Below, in pieces: positions 16,615 through 26,936 of a stretch of DNA of 64,000 nt (position 1 is the stretch's first letter; every line of letters starts with the position of its first letter). The stretch lies in the NCBI RefSeq assembly GCF_000470775.1, contig NC_022438.1, positions 1,736,001 to 1,800,000 of the forward strand, in the 5' to 3' direction. Source of the stretch: Leifsonia xyli subsp. cynodontis DSM 46306 (GTDB lineage: Bacteria; Actinomycetota; Actinomycetes; Actinomycetales; Microbacteriaceae). Under the pieces are notes generated by a model, which ran no database searches, was not told the origin of the DNA, and saw only the letters and a list, made by a program, of their open reading frames with translations. Position numbers and translations under genes: made by a program.

Positions 16615-17312
16615 TCAACTCGTCCTCATCGGCGATGTCGCCGAGGGCCAGCTCGATCAGCTCCGGGTCGATATGCCGCCGCTTGAGGTCCTGCTCGATA
16701 GCCGACTTCCCGCGACCTTTCCGGCTGTGCTGAGCGAAGGCGAGCGTCGCTGCGAGCGATGCGTCGTCGATCACCCCCATCGCCTCGAGCCGGTCCAGCT
16801 CCGGGCCGTAGACCTCGGACGCGATCTCGCGCGTGGTGAGCAGCTGTTCCAGTTCCCATCGCGACATCCCCCGCCGGGCCAGCTGCCGGATCGTGAGTCC
16901 CGTCACCGCGCGGCCGAGCCGTTCGTCCTGTTCGCCGGAGACGTCCTCGCGAGCCGGAGCCGCCACGGGTGGCTCCTCCGCCCCGGTGTCGTTCCGCAGC
17001 GCGCCGCCCTGCGCCGGAACAGCCTGCGTCGAAACGCCCTGCGCCCGAGGCAACTCGGCCACCGGGCGAACGGTTCGCGGCACAGCGACGTTCCCGCCCT
17101 GCCCGACAGATCGCGTCACTTCAGGCTCATCGGGGGCGAGGCTCGACGGTTCCGACGCCCGCGAGGATGGCCTGTTCCGCGGCGACCCCGGCCTCCTGCG
17201 CAAAGGGGTCACTGCGGGGAGGCGTTCAACGCCCGGCTCCGGCTCGCCCTGGTCGGACTGCGATGGAAACCTCACGACCATGATGACCTCCTCGTATCGG
17301 TCGCCCGAGGGC

Positions 17313-18386
17313 TCAGGCTCCCTTGCGGGCCGGCAGCTTCTCTTCCAGAGAGCCGGCCGCAGCGGTCGGTTCGGTGGCGGCGTTCGGATCGGCCACGATA
17401 CCGAGCTTGATCTTGATCTTGTTCTCGATCTCCGCGGCGATGTCCGGGTTGGCGATGAGGAAGTTGCGCGAGTTCTCCTTGCCCTGGCCCAGCTGGTCGC
17501 CCTCGTAGGTGTACCAGGCGCCGGACTTCTTGACGAGCCCGTGGTCCACGCCGAAATCGAGGAGGCTGCCCTCGCGGGAGATGCCGACACCGTAGAGGAT
17601 GTCGAATTCCGCCTGTTTGAAGGGCGGTGCCATCTTGTTCTTGACGACCTTGACGCGGGTGCGGTTGCCGACCGCGTCGGTGCCGTCTTTGAGAGTCTCG
17701 ATGCGGCGGATGTCGAGCCGGACCGAGGCGTAGAACTTGAGCGCCTTTCCACCGGCTGTGGTCTCCGGGCTGCCGAAGAACACTCCCACTTTCTCGCGGA
17801 GCTGGTTGATGAAGATCATCGTGGTGTTCGTCTGGCTGAGCGCACCGGTGAGCTTACGGAGCGCCTGCGACATGAGACGGGCCTGCAGACCGACATGCGC
17901 GTCGCCCATCTCGCCCTCGATCTCGGCACGGGGGACGAGCGCGGCGACGGAGTCGATGACGATCAGGTCGATCGAGCCGGAACGCACCAGCATGTCCGCG
18001 ATCTCCAGCGCTTGCTCACCGGCGTCTGGCTGGGAGACCAGCAGCGCGTCGATGTCGACGCCAAGCTTGCGGGCGTAGTCCGGGTCGAGCGCATGCTCCG
18101 CGTCGATGAAGGCCGCGATGCCACCCGCGCGTTGCGCGTTGGCGATCGCGTGCAGGGTCAGGGTGGTCTTACCCGACGACTCCGGGCCATAGATCTCGAC
18201 GATGCGGCCGCGCGGAAGACCGCCGATGCCGAGCGCCACGTCCAGAGCGATCGACCCGGTCGGGACGACCTCGACGGGAGCGCGCTCGTCGCTGCCCAGT
18301 CGCATGACCGAGCCTTTTCCGAACTGACGGTCGATCTGCGCGAGCGCGGTCTCGAGCGCCTTCTCGCGGTCTGCGGGTGATGGCAT
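17313..18386 (-). CDS. recA: Recombinase RecA
   Basis: A 357-residue strand-exchange protein and SOS co-protease. The Walker A motif is GPESSGKT at residues 67-74, the Walker B region is [10 protein letters not shown], and the DNA-binding loops include [13 protein letters not shown] and the family signature [14 protein letters not shown]. The C-terminal tail is short and ends [11 protein letters not shown] 18386 gives the standard N-terminus. recX follows after about 30 bases. An SOS box lies about 130 bases upstream. Confidence 0.97.
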   Translation of the reverse strand: MPSPADREKALETALAQIDRQFGKGSVMRLGSDERAPVEVVPTGSIALDVALGIGGLPRGRIVEIYGPESSGKTTLTLHAIANAQRAGGIAAFIDAEHALDPDYARKLGVDIDALLVSQPDAGEQALEIADMLVRSGSIDLIVIDSVAALVPRAEIEGEMGDAHVGLQARLMSQALRKLTGALSQTNTTMIFINQLREKVGVFFGSPETTAGGKALKFYASVRLDIRRIETLKDGTDAVGNRTRVKVVKNKMAPPFKQAEFDILYGVGISREGSLLDFGVDHGLVKKSGAWYTYEGDQLGQGKENSRNFLIANPDIAAEIENKIKIKLGIVADPNAATEPTAAAGSLEEKLPARKGA

Positions 18387-18516
18387 GTGCGGTTCTCCTT
18401 CTGGACTTCGCTGACGAGTTCGACTGTACGGGGGACGTCCGACACGCGGAGCGCGGACCTCATTCTGTGGACAACTCGTTTTCGATAGCCGCCTGTGAGG
18501 AATTCTAATCAGTTCC

Positions 18517-18532
18517 GAACATACCTTCGAGA
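18517..18532 (-). promoter_or_regulatory. SOS (LexA) box upstream of recA
   Basis: CCGAACATACCTTCGA matches the Gram-positive/actinobacterial consensus TCGAAC-N4-GTTCGA at 10 of 12 specified positions. It lies about 130 bases upstream of the recA start and 22 bases from the end of the DUF3046 gene. It is the only such box I noticed in the window. LexA-controlled DNA-damage induction of recA is the expected role. Confidence 0.7.
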
Positions 18533-18554
18533 GATCTCCTCCGGCGTGTCGCGT

Positions 18555-18779
18555 TCAGCGCTTCGGCGCCGGCTTCCCCGCGCCGTGCCAGCGCGACGGA
18601 GGGACGCCCGTTTCGCGGCACAGGGCCATCCACACATCGCGCGGCGCGACGCCCGCCGCGATCGCCTCGCCGGCCGTGCGTCCGCCCACTTCGCCGAGCA
18701 CGAGATCGGTCAGCAGGGCCTCACCGTAGGTCGAGCCGAACTCGTCCGCCACGGCGCGCTGGAACTCGCTGAGCTTCAT
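18555..18779 (-). CDS. DUF3046 family protein
   Basis: A 74-residue protein, MKLSEFQRAVADEFGSTYGE and onward, with DLVLGEVGGRTAGEAIAAGV and DVWMALCRETGV. This is the DUF3046 pattern found beside recA in many actinobacteria. Function is not known. The start ATG 18779 matches the family N-terminus; an upstream in-frame start at 18818 would add shadow-like residues. Confidence 0.85.
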   Translation of the reverse strand: MKLSEFQRAVADEFGSTYGEALLTDLVLGEVGGRTAGEAIAAGVAPRDVWMALCRETGVPPSRWHGAGKPAPKR

Positions 18780-18848
18780 GCGTCCATTCTCCCGCCAACA
18801 CAGAAGAACGCCCCGCACGCGGCGGGGCGTTCAGCTCTGCTCTCGCGA

Positions 18849-19160
18849 TCAGCGTACGACGAGGTTCGCGTCCAGAGCGGAGACGAACTCGTCCGGGACC
18901 GTGTCGGGGATGACCGGTTCGAGGCCCTCGAGGACCGCGATGCGATCTCCGACCTCGCGCATGATGACCGACACCGGAGTCTCCAGCGCGTCGGCGACAG
19001 AAGCGAGGATCTCGCTCGAAGCTTCTTTCTGGCCGCGCTCGACCTCGCTGAGGTAGCCGAGGGCGACACTCGCCCTGCTGGCGACCTGGCGAAGGGTGCG
19101 GCCTTTCTGCAGGCGGAAGTCCCTGAGCACGTCGCCGATTTCCTGACGTACAAGAATCAT
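18849..19160 (-). CDS. clgR: XRE-type regulator, ClgR-like
   Basis: A 103-residue protein with a helix-turn-helix at about residues 20-50 (LRQVASRASVALGYLSEVERGQKEASSEIL). The size, HTH sequence and position (cinA–clgR–DUF3046–recA) fit ClgR, the activator of clp protease and other stress genes in actinobacteria. The assignment rests on similarity and synteny. Confidence 0.82.
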   Translation of the reverse strand: MILVRQEIGDVLRDFRLQKGRTLRQVASRASVALGYLSEVERGQKEASSEILASVADALETPVSVIMREVGDRIAVLEGLEPVIPDTVPDEFVSALDANLVVR

Positions 19161-19306
19161 TCGGAGCCTCCTTCTTCATACCCTGCCGGCGAATCGATGG
19201 ATGCTCACGATACCGCATCCGCGACACTCACGATATCGGCGACGACTGGGCTTTTGTTGTGAATGCACAGGGGTGTAACGAGACCGAAACAGTGGGTATT
19301 CCCCCG

Positions 19307-19831
19307 TCAGACAGGGGCGCCGCCGGGCTGAATGCCGAGTTCCGCAGCGAGTTCCTCGATGACACGGGAGACCGTCTGTGCGCGGACCCCGGCGCGATCT
19401 GCGTCGAGCATCAGCTCCACCGCGCGCGTGCCCCGGACGGTCGAGACGCCCACGAACACCGTTCCCACCGCTCGGCCTCCCTGAGGGTCCGGACCGGCCA
19501 CTCCGGTCGTCGCGACGCCGAGGTCGGCGGGCCGGCCGTCGACGGCGAGACGCTCGCGAACCCCGGCCGCAAGCTGCCGGGCCACGTCGGGATGCACCGG
19601 CCCTTCGGCCGCAAGGAGATCAGCGTCGACGCCGAGGAGCGTGTGCTTCAGCGCGGTCGCGTACACGACGACGCCTCCGATCACAGCCGCGGACGCGCCG
19701 GGCACCCGGGTGAGCTCGAACGTCACTCCCCCACCGGTCAGCGACTCCGCCACCGCGACCGTCAGCCCGCGTTCCAGGAGGGTGCGGACCACCGCCGTCG
19801 TCCGCTCGGGAACGCCGTCAGGCTGCGGCAC
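19307..19831 (-). CDS. CinA C-terminal family nicotinamide-nucleotide amidohydrolase
   Basis: A 174-residue stand-alone CinA C-terminal (PncC-type) domain that deamidates NMN. The N-terminal VAVAESLTGGGVTFELT and the ATTGVAGPDPQGGRAVGTVFVG region are the family signatures. GTG 19831 overlaps the end of pgsA by 14 bases, so the genes are coupled. The COG1058 N-terminal domain of full CinA is absent, as usual in actinobacteria. Confidence 0.88.
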   Translation of the reverse strand: MPQPDGVPERTTAVVRTLLERGLTVAVAESLTGGGVTFELTRVPGASAAVIGGVVVYATALKHTLLGVDADLLAAEGPVHPDVARQLAAGVRERLAVDGRPADLGVATTGVAGPDPQGGRAVGTVFVGVSTVRGTRAVELMLDADRAGVRAQTVSRVIEELAAELGIQPGGAPV

Positions 19832-20438
19832 GCTTCTCCACCCGCCCGCGATAGGCCTGCCAGAGATAGTCGAATCCCGTGACGACGGTCAGGATGACCG
19901 CAGCGGTCATCAGCATGCCGTTGACCCAGAACATCCCGTCCCCGAACACGGTCCAGAGCGGGAAGAGGGCGGACGAGATGGCGACGGACTGCACGATGGT
20001 CTTAATCTTGCCGCCGCGCGAGGCCGCGATCACACCCTGCCGGATCACGACGAACCGGTAGACCGTGATGCCGATCTCCCGGAGGAGGATCACGATGGTG
20101 ACCCACCATGGCAGCTCCCCCAGGACGGACAGCGCGATGAGTGCGCCGCCGGTGAGCACTTTGTCCGCGATCGGGTCGAGCAGTTTTCCGAGATCGGTGA
20201 CCAGGTTGTTGCGGCGCGCGATCGCTCCGTCGACTCCGTCCGTCGCGATCGCGATCACGAACAGAACGGCAGCGGCCCAGCGGAGCGGGCCATCGCGGCC
20301 GGCGTCCGCGAGCAACATCCACACGAAAAGAGGCGCGAGCAGGATGCGGACGATCGTGAGGACATTGGGCAGGTTCCAATTGCTCACCCGTCTCGTGTCT
20401 CCCGCTGCGGCCGATGGCGTGTCCGGAACCGACATCAC
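19818..20438 (-). CDS. pgsA: CDP-diacylglycerol--glycerol-3-phosphate 3-phosphatidyltransferase
   Basis: A CDP-alcohol phosphatidyltransferase of about 205 residues that makes phosphatidylglycerophosphate in the membrane. The family motif is complete: DGVDGAIARR followed by TDLGKLLDPIADK. Four to five transmembrane helices are visible. The start is either GTG 20438 or ATG 20435, just past the ftsK stop codon. PssA/PgsA paralogues share the motif, but the ftsK–pgsA–cinA order supports PgsA. Confidence 0.9.
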   Translation of the reverse strand: MMSVPDTPSAAAGDTRRVSNWNLPNVLTIVRILLAPLFVWMLLADAGRDGPLRWAAAVLFVIAIATDGVDGAIARRNNLVTDLGKLLDPIADKVLTGGALIALSVLGELPWWVTIVILLREIGITVYRFVVIRQGVIAASRGGKIKTIVQSVAISSALFPLWTVFGDGMFWVNGMLMTAAVILTVVTGFDYLWQAYRGRVEKRAAA

Positions 20439-20442
20439 GGTC

Positions 20443-23226
20443 TCACTCTCTGCCGGTCAGCTGCCAGGCGTCCTCGCCCGAACCGCCGTCCACTTCCGGG
20501 TAGCCTTCGGTCATGGCCGCGACCGGATCGGCATCGTAGCGATCCTCGCCCTCGTTCGCTAGCGCGGGGGCGGACGTTCCGCTTCCACCACCCGGACCCA
20601 GCGGCTCCCCGCCGCGCAATCGCGCGAGGACCTGCGGCAGCTGTTCGGGGGTGACGAGCACATCGCGCGCCTTCGACCCCTCGGACGGGCCGACGATCTC
20701 GCGGGACTCCAGGAGATCCATGAGACGGCCGGCTTTGGCGAAGCCGACGCGCAACTTCCGCTGGAGCATGGAGGTCGAGCCGAACTGCGACGACACCACC
20801 AGCTCCGCCGCCGCGAGCAGCAGTTCGAGATCGTCGCCGATGTCCGCGTCGATCTGCTTCTTCTCGGCCCCGGCGGTCACATCCTGGCGGTACTCCGGGC
20901 GAGCCTGACGGGTGACATGGGTGACCACCTTCTGGATCTCGTCCTCGTTGACCCAGGCGCCCTGCACCCGGAGCGCTTTGGATGCCCCCATCGGCAGGAA
21001 CAGCCCATCGCCCTGGCCGATCAGCTTGTCGGCACCGGGCTGATCCAGGATGACGCGCGAGTCGGTGACGCTCGTCACGGCGAAAGCGAGCCGGGAGGGG
21101 ACATTGGCTTTGATCAGGCCGGTCACGACATCCACGGAGGGCCGCTGCGTCGCGAGCACCAGATGGATGCCGGACGCCCGCGCCAGCTGGGTGATGCGCA
21201 CGATCGAGTCCTCGACATCGCGGGGAGCGACCATCATCAGGTCCGCCAGTTCGTCCACGACCACGAGCAGGTAGGGGTAGGGCTTGAGCTTCCGCTCGCT
21301 CCCCTCGGGCAGCACGATCTCGTTGTTCACGACCGCTTTGTTGAAGTCGTCGATGTGGCGGAAACCGAAACTGGCCAGGTCGTCGTAGCGCATGTCCATC
21401 TCTTTGACGACCCATTGCAGCGCTTCGGCCGCTTTCTTGGGGTTCGTGATGATGGGTGTGATGAGATGGGGCACGCCGCCGTAGATCGTCAGCTCGACGC
21501 GCTTCGGGTCGATCAGCACCATGCGGACATCGGAGGGCTTCGCACGCATCAGCAGACTCGTGATCATCGAGTTCACGAAACTGGACTTGCCGGAGCCGGT
21601 CGAGCCGGCCACGAGCAGGTGTGGCATCTTGGCCAGGTTCGCGACGACGAAACCGCCGCCGACATCCTTGCCGACCCCGATCGTCATGGGGTGCGTACTC
21701 TTCGTCGCCGCGGGCGAGCGGAGCACGTCGCCGAGGGACACGATCTCCCGGTCGCTGTTCGGGATCTCGACACCGATGGCGCTTTTGCCCGGGATGGGCG
21801 AGAGGATGCGGACCTCGTTGCTCGCGACGGCGTAAGAAAGGTTCTTGCTGAGCGCGGTGACCCGCTCGACCTTCACCCCCGGACCGAGCTCGATCTCATA
21901 CTGCGTGACGGTCGGACCGCGCGAGTAGCCGGTCACCTTCGCGTCCACTCCGAACTGCGTGAGCACCTCGGTGATCGCCGCGACGATCTCCTCGTTCGCG
22001 GTGGAACGGACTTTGGCGGGCGTCCCCGCGGAGAGCATGGACGCCGCCGGCAGGCTGTAGGGCGCGGCCGGTCCCGTGTCCGCGGCGAGAGCGGCCGACT
22101 CATCGTAGCCGTCGGCGCCGGCCTGGAATCCCGGAAGCACCGCCGGCGCGCTGCCGGCCCCCATGCCTTCGGCACCGGCCGCTGCGGTCGGCGGCTCCTC
22201 GCCGGTGAAGCGCGCGATCGCGTCCTCCGCGTTCGTCAGCTCGCTCAGCACCTCAGTGTTGTAATGGTCGCTCGCAGGGTCGGGCTCGAGCGCTGTGGCG
22301 AACTCGCCCTTGCCGCGCACCGGCTCGCCGAACACCTCGGCCAGATCGGCCGGCCGCTCGTAGTCGGGGTCTTCTTCGCGCTGGGACTTGTTGCGCCGCC
22401 ACCAGGGGAGGTTGGTCTCCGGAGAGGTGTCTTCGTCGCCGTCCATGCCGTCGAGTTCGATCTGCCGGGTCTTCTGCTCTTTGGCTTCCTGGCGCTCCTC
22501 CTCGGTCGCCAGTTGCGCACCGAAAAGGTACGAGTAGAGCTCGCGGACACGTGCGGGCAGCTTGTTCGGCGGCGTCTTCGTGATGATGAAGAGGCTGAGA
22601 ACAAGGAGCAGGACGATCACCGCTGCCGCACCATACGGCGTGAGCAGCAGGTACAGCGGTGCGGCGATGAGCCACCCCAGAACACCGCCGGCCTGCGCGA
22701 GCGCCGGCATCCCCTGGCTCGGGGACGGATGGGGGCTGAACAGGTGGCACAGCCCGGACACCATCAGCAGCAGCAGGCCGAGACCGATCCCGATGCGGGT
22801 GTTGTCGTGGACAGACGCGGGATGCCGAAACAACCAGAACGCGAAGAGCACCATGACGACGGGGAGCGCGAACGCGACCCGGCCGACGAGACCGCCGAAC
22901 GTCCACGCGTCGAGCGCGCGCGCGACCTGATCGTTGATGAGGAACCACTCGACGACGGCGCCGGCCACCGCCAGCAGCACGAGGAAGAAGGGGAAGCCGT
23001 CACGGCGCTCTTCCTTGGCCAGCTTCTCGGGGCCGAGGGCGCGGAACGCGGCGCCGGTGAGGTGCGCCATCCCCATCCAGGCGCGGGCCAGGGGGCTCGA
23101 CGCGTCCGCTGCGGCCGGGTAGGCGACCGTCTTCTGAGCAGCGGCCTTCGCGGCCGGCTTGCGCGCGCTCGAGCCATCGCGCCGGGAGTTCCGGGATCGC
23201 GATGTCGATTTGGTGCTCGTAGCCAT
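20443..23226 (-). CDS. ftsK: DNA translocase FtsK
   Basis: A 927-residue septal DNA pump that clears chromosomes during division. A basic N-terminus is followed by four to five membrane helices (about residues 75-215) and a charged linker. The motor domain has Walker [12 protein letters not shown] and Walker B-like [12 protein letters not shown]. The C-terminal winged-helix gamma domain, which reads KOPS-type sequences, has [20 protein letters not shown]. The linker is Pro/Gly/Ala-rich and unconserved. Confidence 0.95.
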   Translation of the reverse strand: MATSTKSTSRSRNSRRDGSSARKPAAKAAAQKTVAYPAAADASSPLARAWMGMAHLTGAAFRALGPEKLAKEERRDGFPFFLVLLAVAGAVVEWFLINDQVARALDAWTFGGLVGRVAFALPVVMVLFAFWLFRHPASVHDNTRIGIGLGLLLLMVSGLCHLFSPHPSPSQGMPALAQAGGVLGWLIAAPLYLLLTPYGAAAVIVLLLVLSLFIITKTPPNKLPARVRELYSYLFGAQLATEEERQEAKEQKTRQIELDGMDGDEDTSPETNLPWWRRNKSQREEDPDYERPADLAEVFGEPVRGKGEFATALEPDPASDHYNTEVLSELTNAEDAIARFTGEEPPTAAAGAEGMGAGSAPAVLPGFQAGADGYDESAALAADTGPAAPYSLPAASMLSAGTPAKVRSTANEEIVAAITEVLTQFGVDAKVTGYSRGPTVTQYEIELGPGVKVERVTALSKNLSYAVASNEVRILSPIPGKSAIGVEIPNSDREIVSLGDVLRSPAATKSTHPMTIGVGKDVGGGFVVANLAKMPHLLVAGSTGSGKSSFVNSMITSLLMRAKPSDVRMVLIDPKRVELTIYGGVPHLITPIITNPKKAAEALQWVVKEMDMRYDDLASFGFRHIDDFNKAVVNNEIVLPEGSERKLKPYPYLLVVVDELADLMMVAPRDVEDSIVRITQLARASGIHLVLATQRPSVDVVTGLIKANVPSRLAFAVTSVTDSRVILDQPGADKLIGQGDGLFLPMGASKALRVQGAWVNEDEIQKVVTHVTRQARPEYRQDVTAGAEKKQIDADIGDDLELLLAAAELVVSSQFGSTSMLQRKLRVGFAKAGRLMDLLESREIVGPSEGSKARDVLVTPEQLPQVLARLRGGEPLGPGGGSGTSAPALANEGEDRYDADPVAAMTEGYPEVDGGSGEDAWQLTGRE

Positions 23227-23551
23227 GCTGCAACGCTACTCGCACCCCCGTCTTCGCGGAGTTCCCGCGCCTGGATCGGGGAAAATCCACGACAGGCGAT
23301 GTGCTATGGAGGAAGAGCGGACAGGGTGGAGGATCGTGGCGGCCGCGGCATCGTGCGCGTCTTCGGCGGCAGCCGATATCGCCGAGCCGCATCCCCTCTG
23401 CGATGGGGCCCGGGCCAGCGGTCCTCGGGGATGCTGGCGGGTCCGCGGGAGTGCGGAGACCTCGCCCGCAACGGCCCGTTCACCGCCTCGACCGTCCCTG
23501 GCGTGAGCCGGCGATGCCTGGAGCACACTGCATTGCGCTACAGGCGTGTTC
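23227..23551. other. 325-bp intergenic region between rnj and ftsK
   Basis: Short open frames exist on both strands, but none resembles a known protein and all have shadow-like composition. It must hold the ftsK promoter and the rnj terminator. No strong hairpin or recognisable promoter stands out. Confidence 0.4.
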
Positions 23552-25228
23552 TCACGCCTCGATCACGAGGGGCACGATCATCGGCCGGCGGCGGTAGCTG
23601 GTGTTGACCCAGCGGCCGACGGTGCGCCGGACGATCTGCGACAGGGCGCGGGAGTCACGGACTCCGTTCTGCGCCGCTTCGGCGAGTGCCGCCGCGATCT
23701 TCGGCTTGACGACGTCGAAGACGATGTCGTCCTCCGCGAAGCCCCGGGCGTGGATCTCAGGGCCGGTGACGATCCTTCCGCTGCCGGCCTCCACGACCAC
23801 GATGATCGAGATGAACCCCTCCTCGCCGAGGATGCGGCGGTCCTTGAGGTCGGCGTCGGTGATCTCGCCGACGCTCGAGCCGTCCACGTAGACGAAGCCG
23901 AGGTCGAGCTGGCCCACCACGCGGGCGACGCCGTCGCGCAGATCGACCACCGAACCGTCCTCCGCGAGGATGGTATTCTCCTCCGGGACGCCGGTGTCCG
24001 TCGCGAGCCGGGCGTTCGCGACCAGGTGGCGATACTCGCCGTGTACGGGCATGACGTTCTTGGGCTTCAGGATATTGAAGCAGTAGAGCAGCTCGCCCGC
24101 AGCCGCGTGGCCGGAAACATGCACTTTCGCGTTGCCTTTGTGAACGACAGTGGCGCCGAGCTTCGTGAGCCCGTCGATGACGCGGTAAACGGCGTTCTCG
24201 TTGCCGGGGATGAGGCTGGAAGCGAGGACGACCGTGTCGCCCTGACCCACCTCGATCTGGTGGTCGAGGTTGGCCATCCGGGCGAGAACGGCCATCGGTT
24301 CGCCCTGGGAACCGGTGGACATGTAGACGATCTTGTCGTCCGGCAGGTCTGCGGCCTTCTTGTAGTCGATCAGCACGCCCTCCGGCACCTGGAGGTAGCC
24401 GAGTTCGGAGGCGATGGTCATGTTGCGGACCATCGAGCGGCCCAGCAGGGCAACGCGGCGACCGTTCGCAGCAGCGGCGTACAGGACCTGCTGCACCCGG
24501 TGGACATGGCTTGAGAAGCTCGCGACGATCACCCGGCGCGGAGCGCGCGCGATGACGGCGTCGAGCACCGGGCCGATCGAGCGCTCCAGCGGAGTGAACC
24601 CCGGGACATCGGCATTGGTCGAGTCGACCAGGAAGAGGTCGACGCCGCGCTCGCCCAGGCGCGCGAAAGCGCGCAGGTCGGTGATACGGTCGTCCAGCGG
24701 CAGCTGATCCATCTTGAAGTCGCCCGTGTGCAGCACGGTACCGGCCGGGGTGGTGATGGCCACGGCGAGCGCGTCCGGGATGGAGTGGTTGACCGCGACG
24801 AACTCGAGGTCGAACGGCCCCAGCTGCTCGTGCTGGCCCTCGGCCACGGTGAGCGTGTAGGGCTTGATGCGGTGTTCCTTGAGCTTCGCCTCCACCAGCG
24901 CGAGGGTCAGGCCGGAGCCGATGAGCGGGATGTCCGCCCGGAGCTTCAGCAGATAGGGCACGGCTCCGATGTGGTCTTCGTGGCCGTGCGTCAGCACGAC
25001 GCCGAGCACGTCGTCCAGCCGATCGCGGACCGGCGCGAAGTCCGGCAGGATGAGGTCGACGCCGGGCTGATCCGGCTCGGGGAACAGAACGCCGCAGTCG
25101 ACGATGAGGAGTTTGCCCTCATACTCGAAGACGGTCATGTTCCGGCCGATCTCACCGAGGCCGCCCGTGGGGACGATCCGAAGCGTTCCCGGTTCCAGAG
25201 CGGGAGGTTCGGTCACGAAAGTGGGCAT
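23552..25228 (-). CDS. rnj: Ribonuclease J
   Basis: A 558-residue metallo-beta-lactamase/beta-CASP nuclease with endo- and 5'-exoribonuclease activity in RNA decay and maturation. The metal-binding HGHEDH motif is at residues 81-86. The beta-CASP region and the C-terminal KVHVSGHAAAGEL and MPVHGEYRHL motifs are present. ATG 25228 is preceded by GGAGGGG, which fixes the start; the longer frame upstream is non-coding. The gene sits 68 bases downstream of dapA, probably in one operon. Confidence 0.93.
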   Translation of the reverse strand: MPTFVTEPPALEPGTLRIVPTGGLGEIGRNMTVFEYEGKLLIVDCGVLFPEPDQPGVDLILPDFAPVRDRLDDVLGVVLTHGHEDHIGAVPYLLKLRADIPLIGSGLTLALVEAKLKEHRIKPYTLTVAEGQHEQLGPFDLEFVAVNHSIPDALAVAITTPAGTVLHTGDFKMDQLPLDDRITDLRAFARLGERGVDLFLVDSTNADVPGFTPLERSIGPVLDAVIARAPRRVIVASFSSHVHRVQQVLYAAAANGRRVALLGRSMVRNMTIASELGYLQVPEGVLIDYKKAADLPDDKIVYMSTGSQGEPMAVLARMANLDHQIEVGQGDTVVLASSLIPGNENAVYRVIDGLTKLGATVVHKGNAKVHVSGHAAAGELLYCFNILKPKNVMPVHGEYRHLVANARLATDTGVPEENTILAEDGSVVDLRDGVARVVGQLDLGFVYVDGSSVGEITDADLKDRRILGEEGFISIIVVVEAGSGRIVTGPEIHARGFAEDDIVFDVVKPKIAAALAEAAQNGVRDSRALSQIVRRTVGRWVNTSYRRRPMIVPLVIEA

Positions 25229-25296
25229 CTGCCCCTCCAATACGAAAGTTGTCCGGGCGTGTACCCGGGATTGCTGTGCCGCTCCGAGCGGCTTTA

Positions 25297-26277
25297 CTAC
25301 CGTGTGGTCCCGGCGACCTTCGGCAGCGCTCCGCCCGCGGCTGCGTTGCGGTCGGGCCGGAAGTTCGAGAAGTCGACGCCGGGGATGTCTTTCAGGAGGT
25401 CGAGCTCGTCTTCGATCTGCGCGGCCTCCCACTCCTCCGGGCCCACCAGCGGCAGGCGTACGCGGGGGCTGGAGATGCGGCCGAGGCCGTGCAGGATGTA
25501 CTTGGCCGCGACGGTGCCGGGGACGTGGGTCATCACGGCGCGGACCAGGGGCTCGAGCTTCTGGTGCGCAGCCGTGGCAGTGGCGAGGTCGCCCGCGTTG
25601 ATCGCGTCCACGATCTGGCGGTACGGCGTCGTGGCGATGTTCGCTGTGACGCCGATGAGACCGGTCGCGCCGATCGCGAGCTGCGGGAGCACGTTGGCAT
25701 CGTCGCCGGAGAAGTACATCAGGTCGGTCTGGTTGAGCACGTGGCTGACCTCGCTGAAGTCGCCCTTCGCGTCTTTGATGGCGAGCACATTGGGGTGCTT
25801 GGCGATGCGCAGGATGGTCTCGTACGTGATGGGGATGCCGGTGCGCCCCGGGATATCGTACAGGATGACCGGAAGGTCCGTCGAGTCCGCGATCATGCGG
25901 AAGTGGGTCAGGATGCCGGCTTGAGTCGGCTTGTTGTAATACGGCGTGACGACCATGACGCCGTCGGCTCCGGCCTTCTCGCTCTGGCGGTAGAGCTGGA
26001 TCGCGTGCGCGGTCTCGTTGGAGCCGCCGCCGGTGATGATCTTGGCTCGGCCGGAGGAGACGGACTTGCCGACCTCGACGAGACGCAGTTTCTCCGGGTC
26101 GGTCAGCGTCGAGGTCTCACCCGTCGTCCCCGTCACCACGATGCCGTCCGCCCCGGCGGTGATCACGTCGTCGATGTGCTTCTCCACGCCGGCCCAGTCG
26201 ACCTCGCCGTCGGCGGTGAAGGGCGTGACCAGGGCGACGAGGACCTGCCCGAAGGGATTCGCGGAGGGAGGAGCCAT
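25297..26277 (-). CDS. dapA: 4-hydroxy-tetrahydrodipicolinate synthase
   Basis: A 326-residue aldolase that condenses pyruvate with aspartate semialdehyde, the first committed step of the diaminopimelate pathway. The GTTGE motif is at 50-54, the catalytic-triad tyrosine is in TPYYNKP (about 113-114), and the Schiff-base lysine is Lys168 in LAIKDAKGD. ATG 26277 lies just after a GGAGGGAGGAG stretch. Upstream frame extension is not coding. Confidence 0.95.
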   Translation of the reverse strand: MAPPSANPFGQVLVALVTPFTADGEVDWAGVEKHIDDVITAGADGIVVTGTTGETSTLTDPEKLRLVEVGKSVSSGRAKIITGGGSNETAHAIQLYRQSEKAGADGVMVVTPYYNKPTQAGILTHFRMIADSTDLPVILYDIPGRTGIPITYETILRIAKHPNVLAIKDAKGDFSEVSHVLNQTDLMYFSGDDANVLPQLAIGATGLIGVTANIATTPYRQIVDAINAGDLATATAAHQKLEPLVRAVMTHVPGTVAAKYILHGLGRISSPRVRLPLVGPEEWEAAQIEDELDLLKDIPGVDFSNFRPDRNAAAGGALPKVAGTTR

Positions 26278-26490
26278 GCGGTCCAGGCTATCGGGTCCGG
26301 CGAGCACGCCGCTGCCTCGCCGGTGGATCGGCGGAGAACCCGCGTGTCCCGCCGGCCGGTGGAGGGGCGCGATTCCGCCTCCCGATCGCCCAAACCGAGA
26401 ATCCCCCGAACGCGGGACGGACCCGACGGACGCCGCCAGTAGTCTGGTCGCGGACCGTGCGCGAACGACACGGTCAGGACAGGAGGCCAC

Positions 26491-26916
26491 ATGCCCGTCA
26501 CCAGCACATCCACCACTGTCTGGAGCGGCGATCTCATGAAGGGATCGGGCACCGTCACGCTCGACTCCTCGAACGCCGCCTCCCTCTCGGTCAACTGGAA
26601 GGCCCGCTCCCAGGGCGGCGCCGAAACGACGACGCCGGAGGAACTGCTGGGCGCCGCCCACGCGGCGTGCTTCTCGATGGCGCTCTCGCACGCGCTCGCC
26701 GGATTCGGCACGGCGGCCGAGAGCGTGAAGACCACCGCTGCGGTCACGTTCGACCCCGCGGAGGGGATCACCGGCAGCCGCCTCACGGTCGTCGCGACGG
26801 TGCCCGGCATCTCCGGGGAGGACTTCCACCGCATCGCGGAGGAGGCCAAGAGCAGCTGCCCGGTCTCCCGGGCTCTCGTCGGCATCCCCATCACGCTCGA
26901 CGCCAGCCTGGCCTGA
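26491..26916 (+). CDS. OsmC/Ohr family peroxiredoxin
   Basis: A 141-residue protein of the OsmC family that reduces organic or other hydroperoxides with two cysteines. The first Cys is in AHAACFSMALS and the second in SSCPVSRAL. The GxxxxPEELLGAAHAAC layout is typical of the OsmC subgroup. AGGAGG precedes the ATG. The gene is followed after 20 bases by the epimerase gene on the same strand. Confidence 0.9.
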   Translation: MPVTSTSTTVWSGDLMKGSGTVTLDSSNAASLSVNWKARSQGGAETTTPEELLGAAHAACFSMALSHALAGFGTAAESVKTTAAVTFDPAEGITGSRLTVVATVPGISGEDFHRIAEEAKSSCPVSRALVGIPITLDASLA

Positions 26917-26936
26917 GCGGCGGGTCCGAAGAAGGG

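Larger units (their letters stand above)
15326..17282 (-). pseudogene. recX: recX split by an IS481-type element
   Basis: RecX binds RecA filaments and modulates recombination. The 5' part (ATG 17282, or GTG 17276, to about 16615) has a long low-complexity N-terminal extension. It continues with RecX helical repeats (LTIRQLARRGMSRWELEQLL, GVIDDASLAATLAFAQHSR) and ends at ADEDEL. The 3' part (about 15509-15326) continues in the expected register with ERATELAVKRIGQL, RRRLHGFLARKGY and a TAG at 15326-15328. The two are separated by the 1.1-kb element at 15510-16614. An AGGAGGT sequence precedes the start. Loss of the C-terminal module should inactivate it. Confidence 0.92.

Noticed and set aside
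15500..16620. Target duplication of the IS481-type element
   Set aside because: Flanks CTAGG and TCAAC do not form a convincing direct repeat; any duplication has been lost or the ends have shifted.
20917..23607. Plus-strand open frame of nearly 900 codons opposite ftsK
   Set aside because: It lies antisense to a well-conserved gene, is full of Arg/His/Asp/Gly repeats expected from high-GC third-position mirroring, and resembles no protein.
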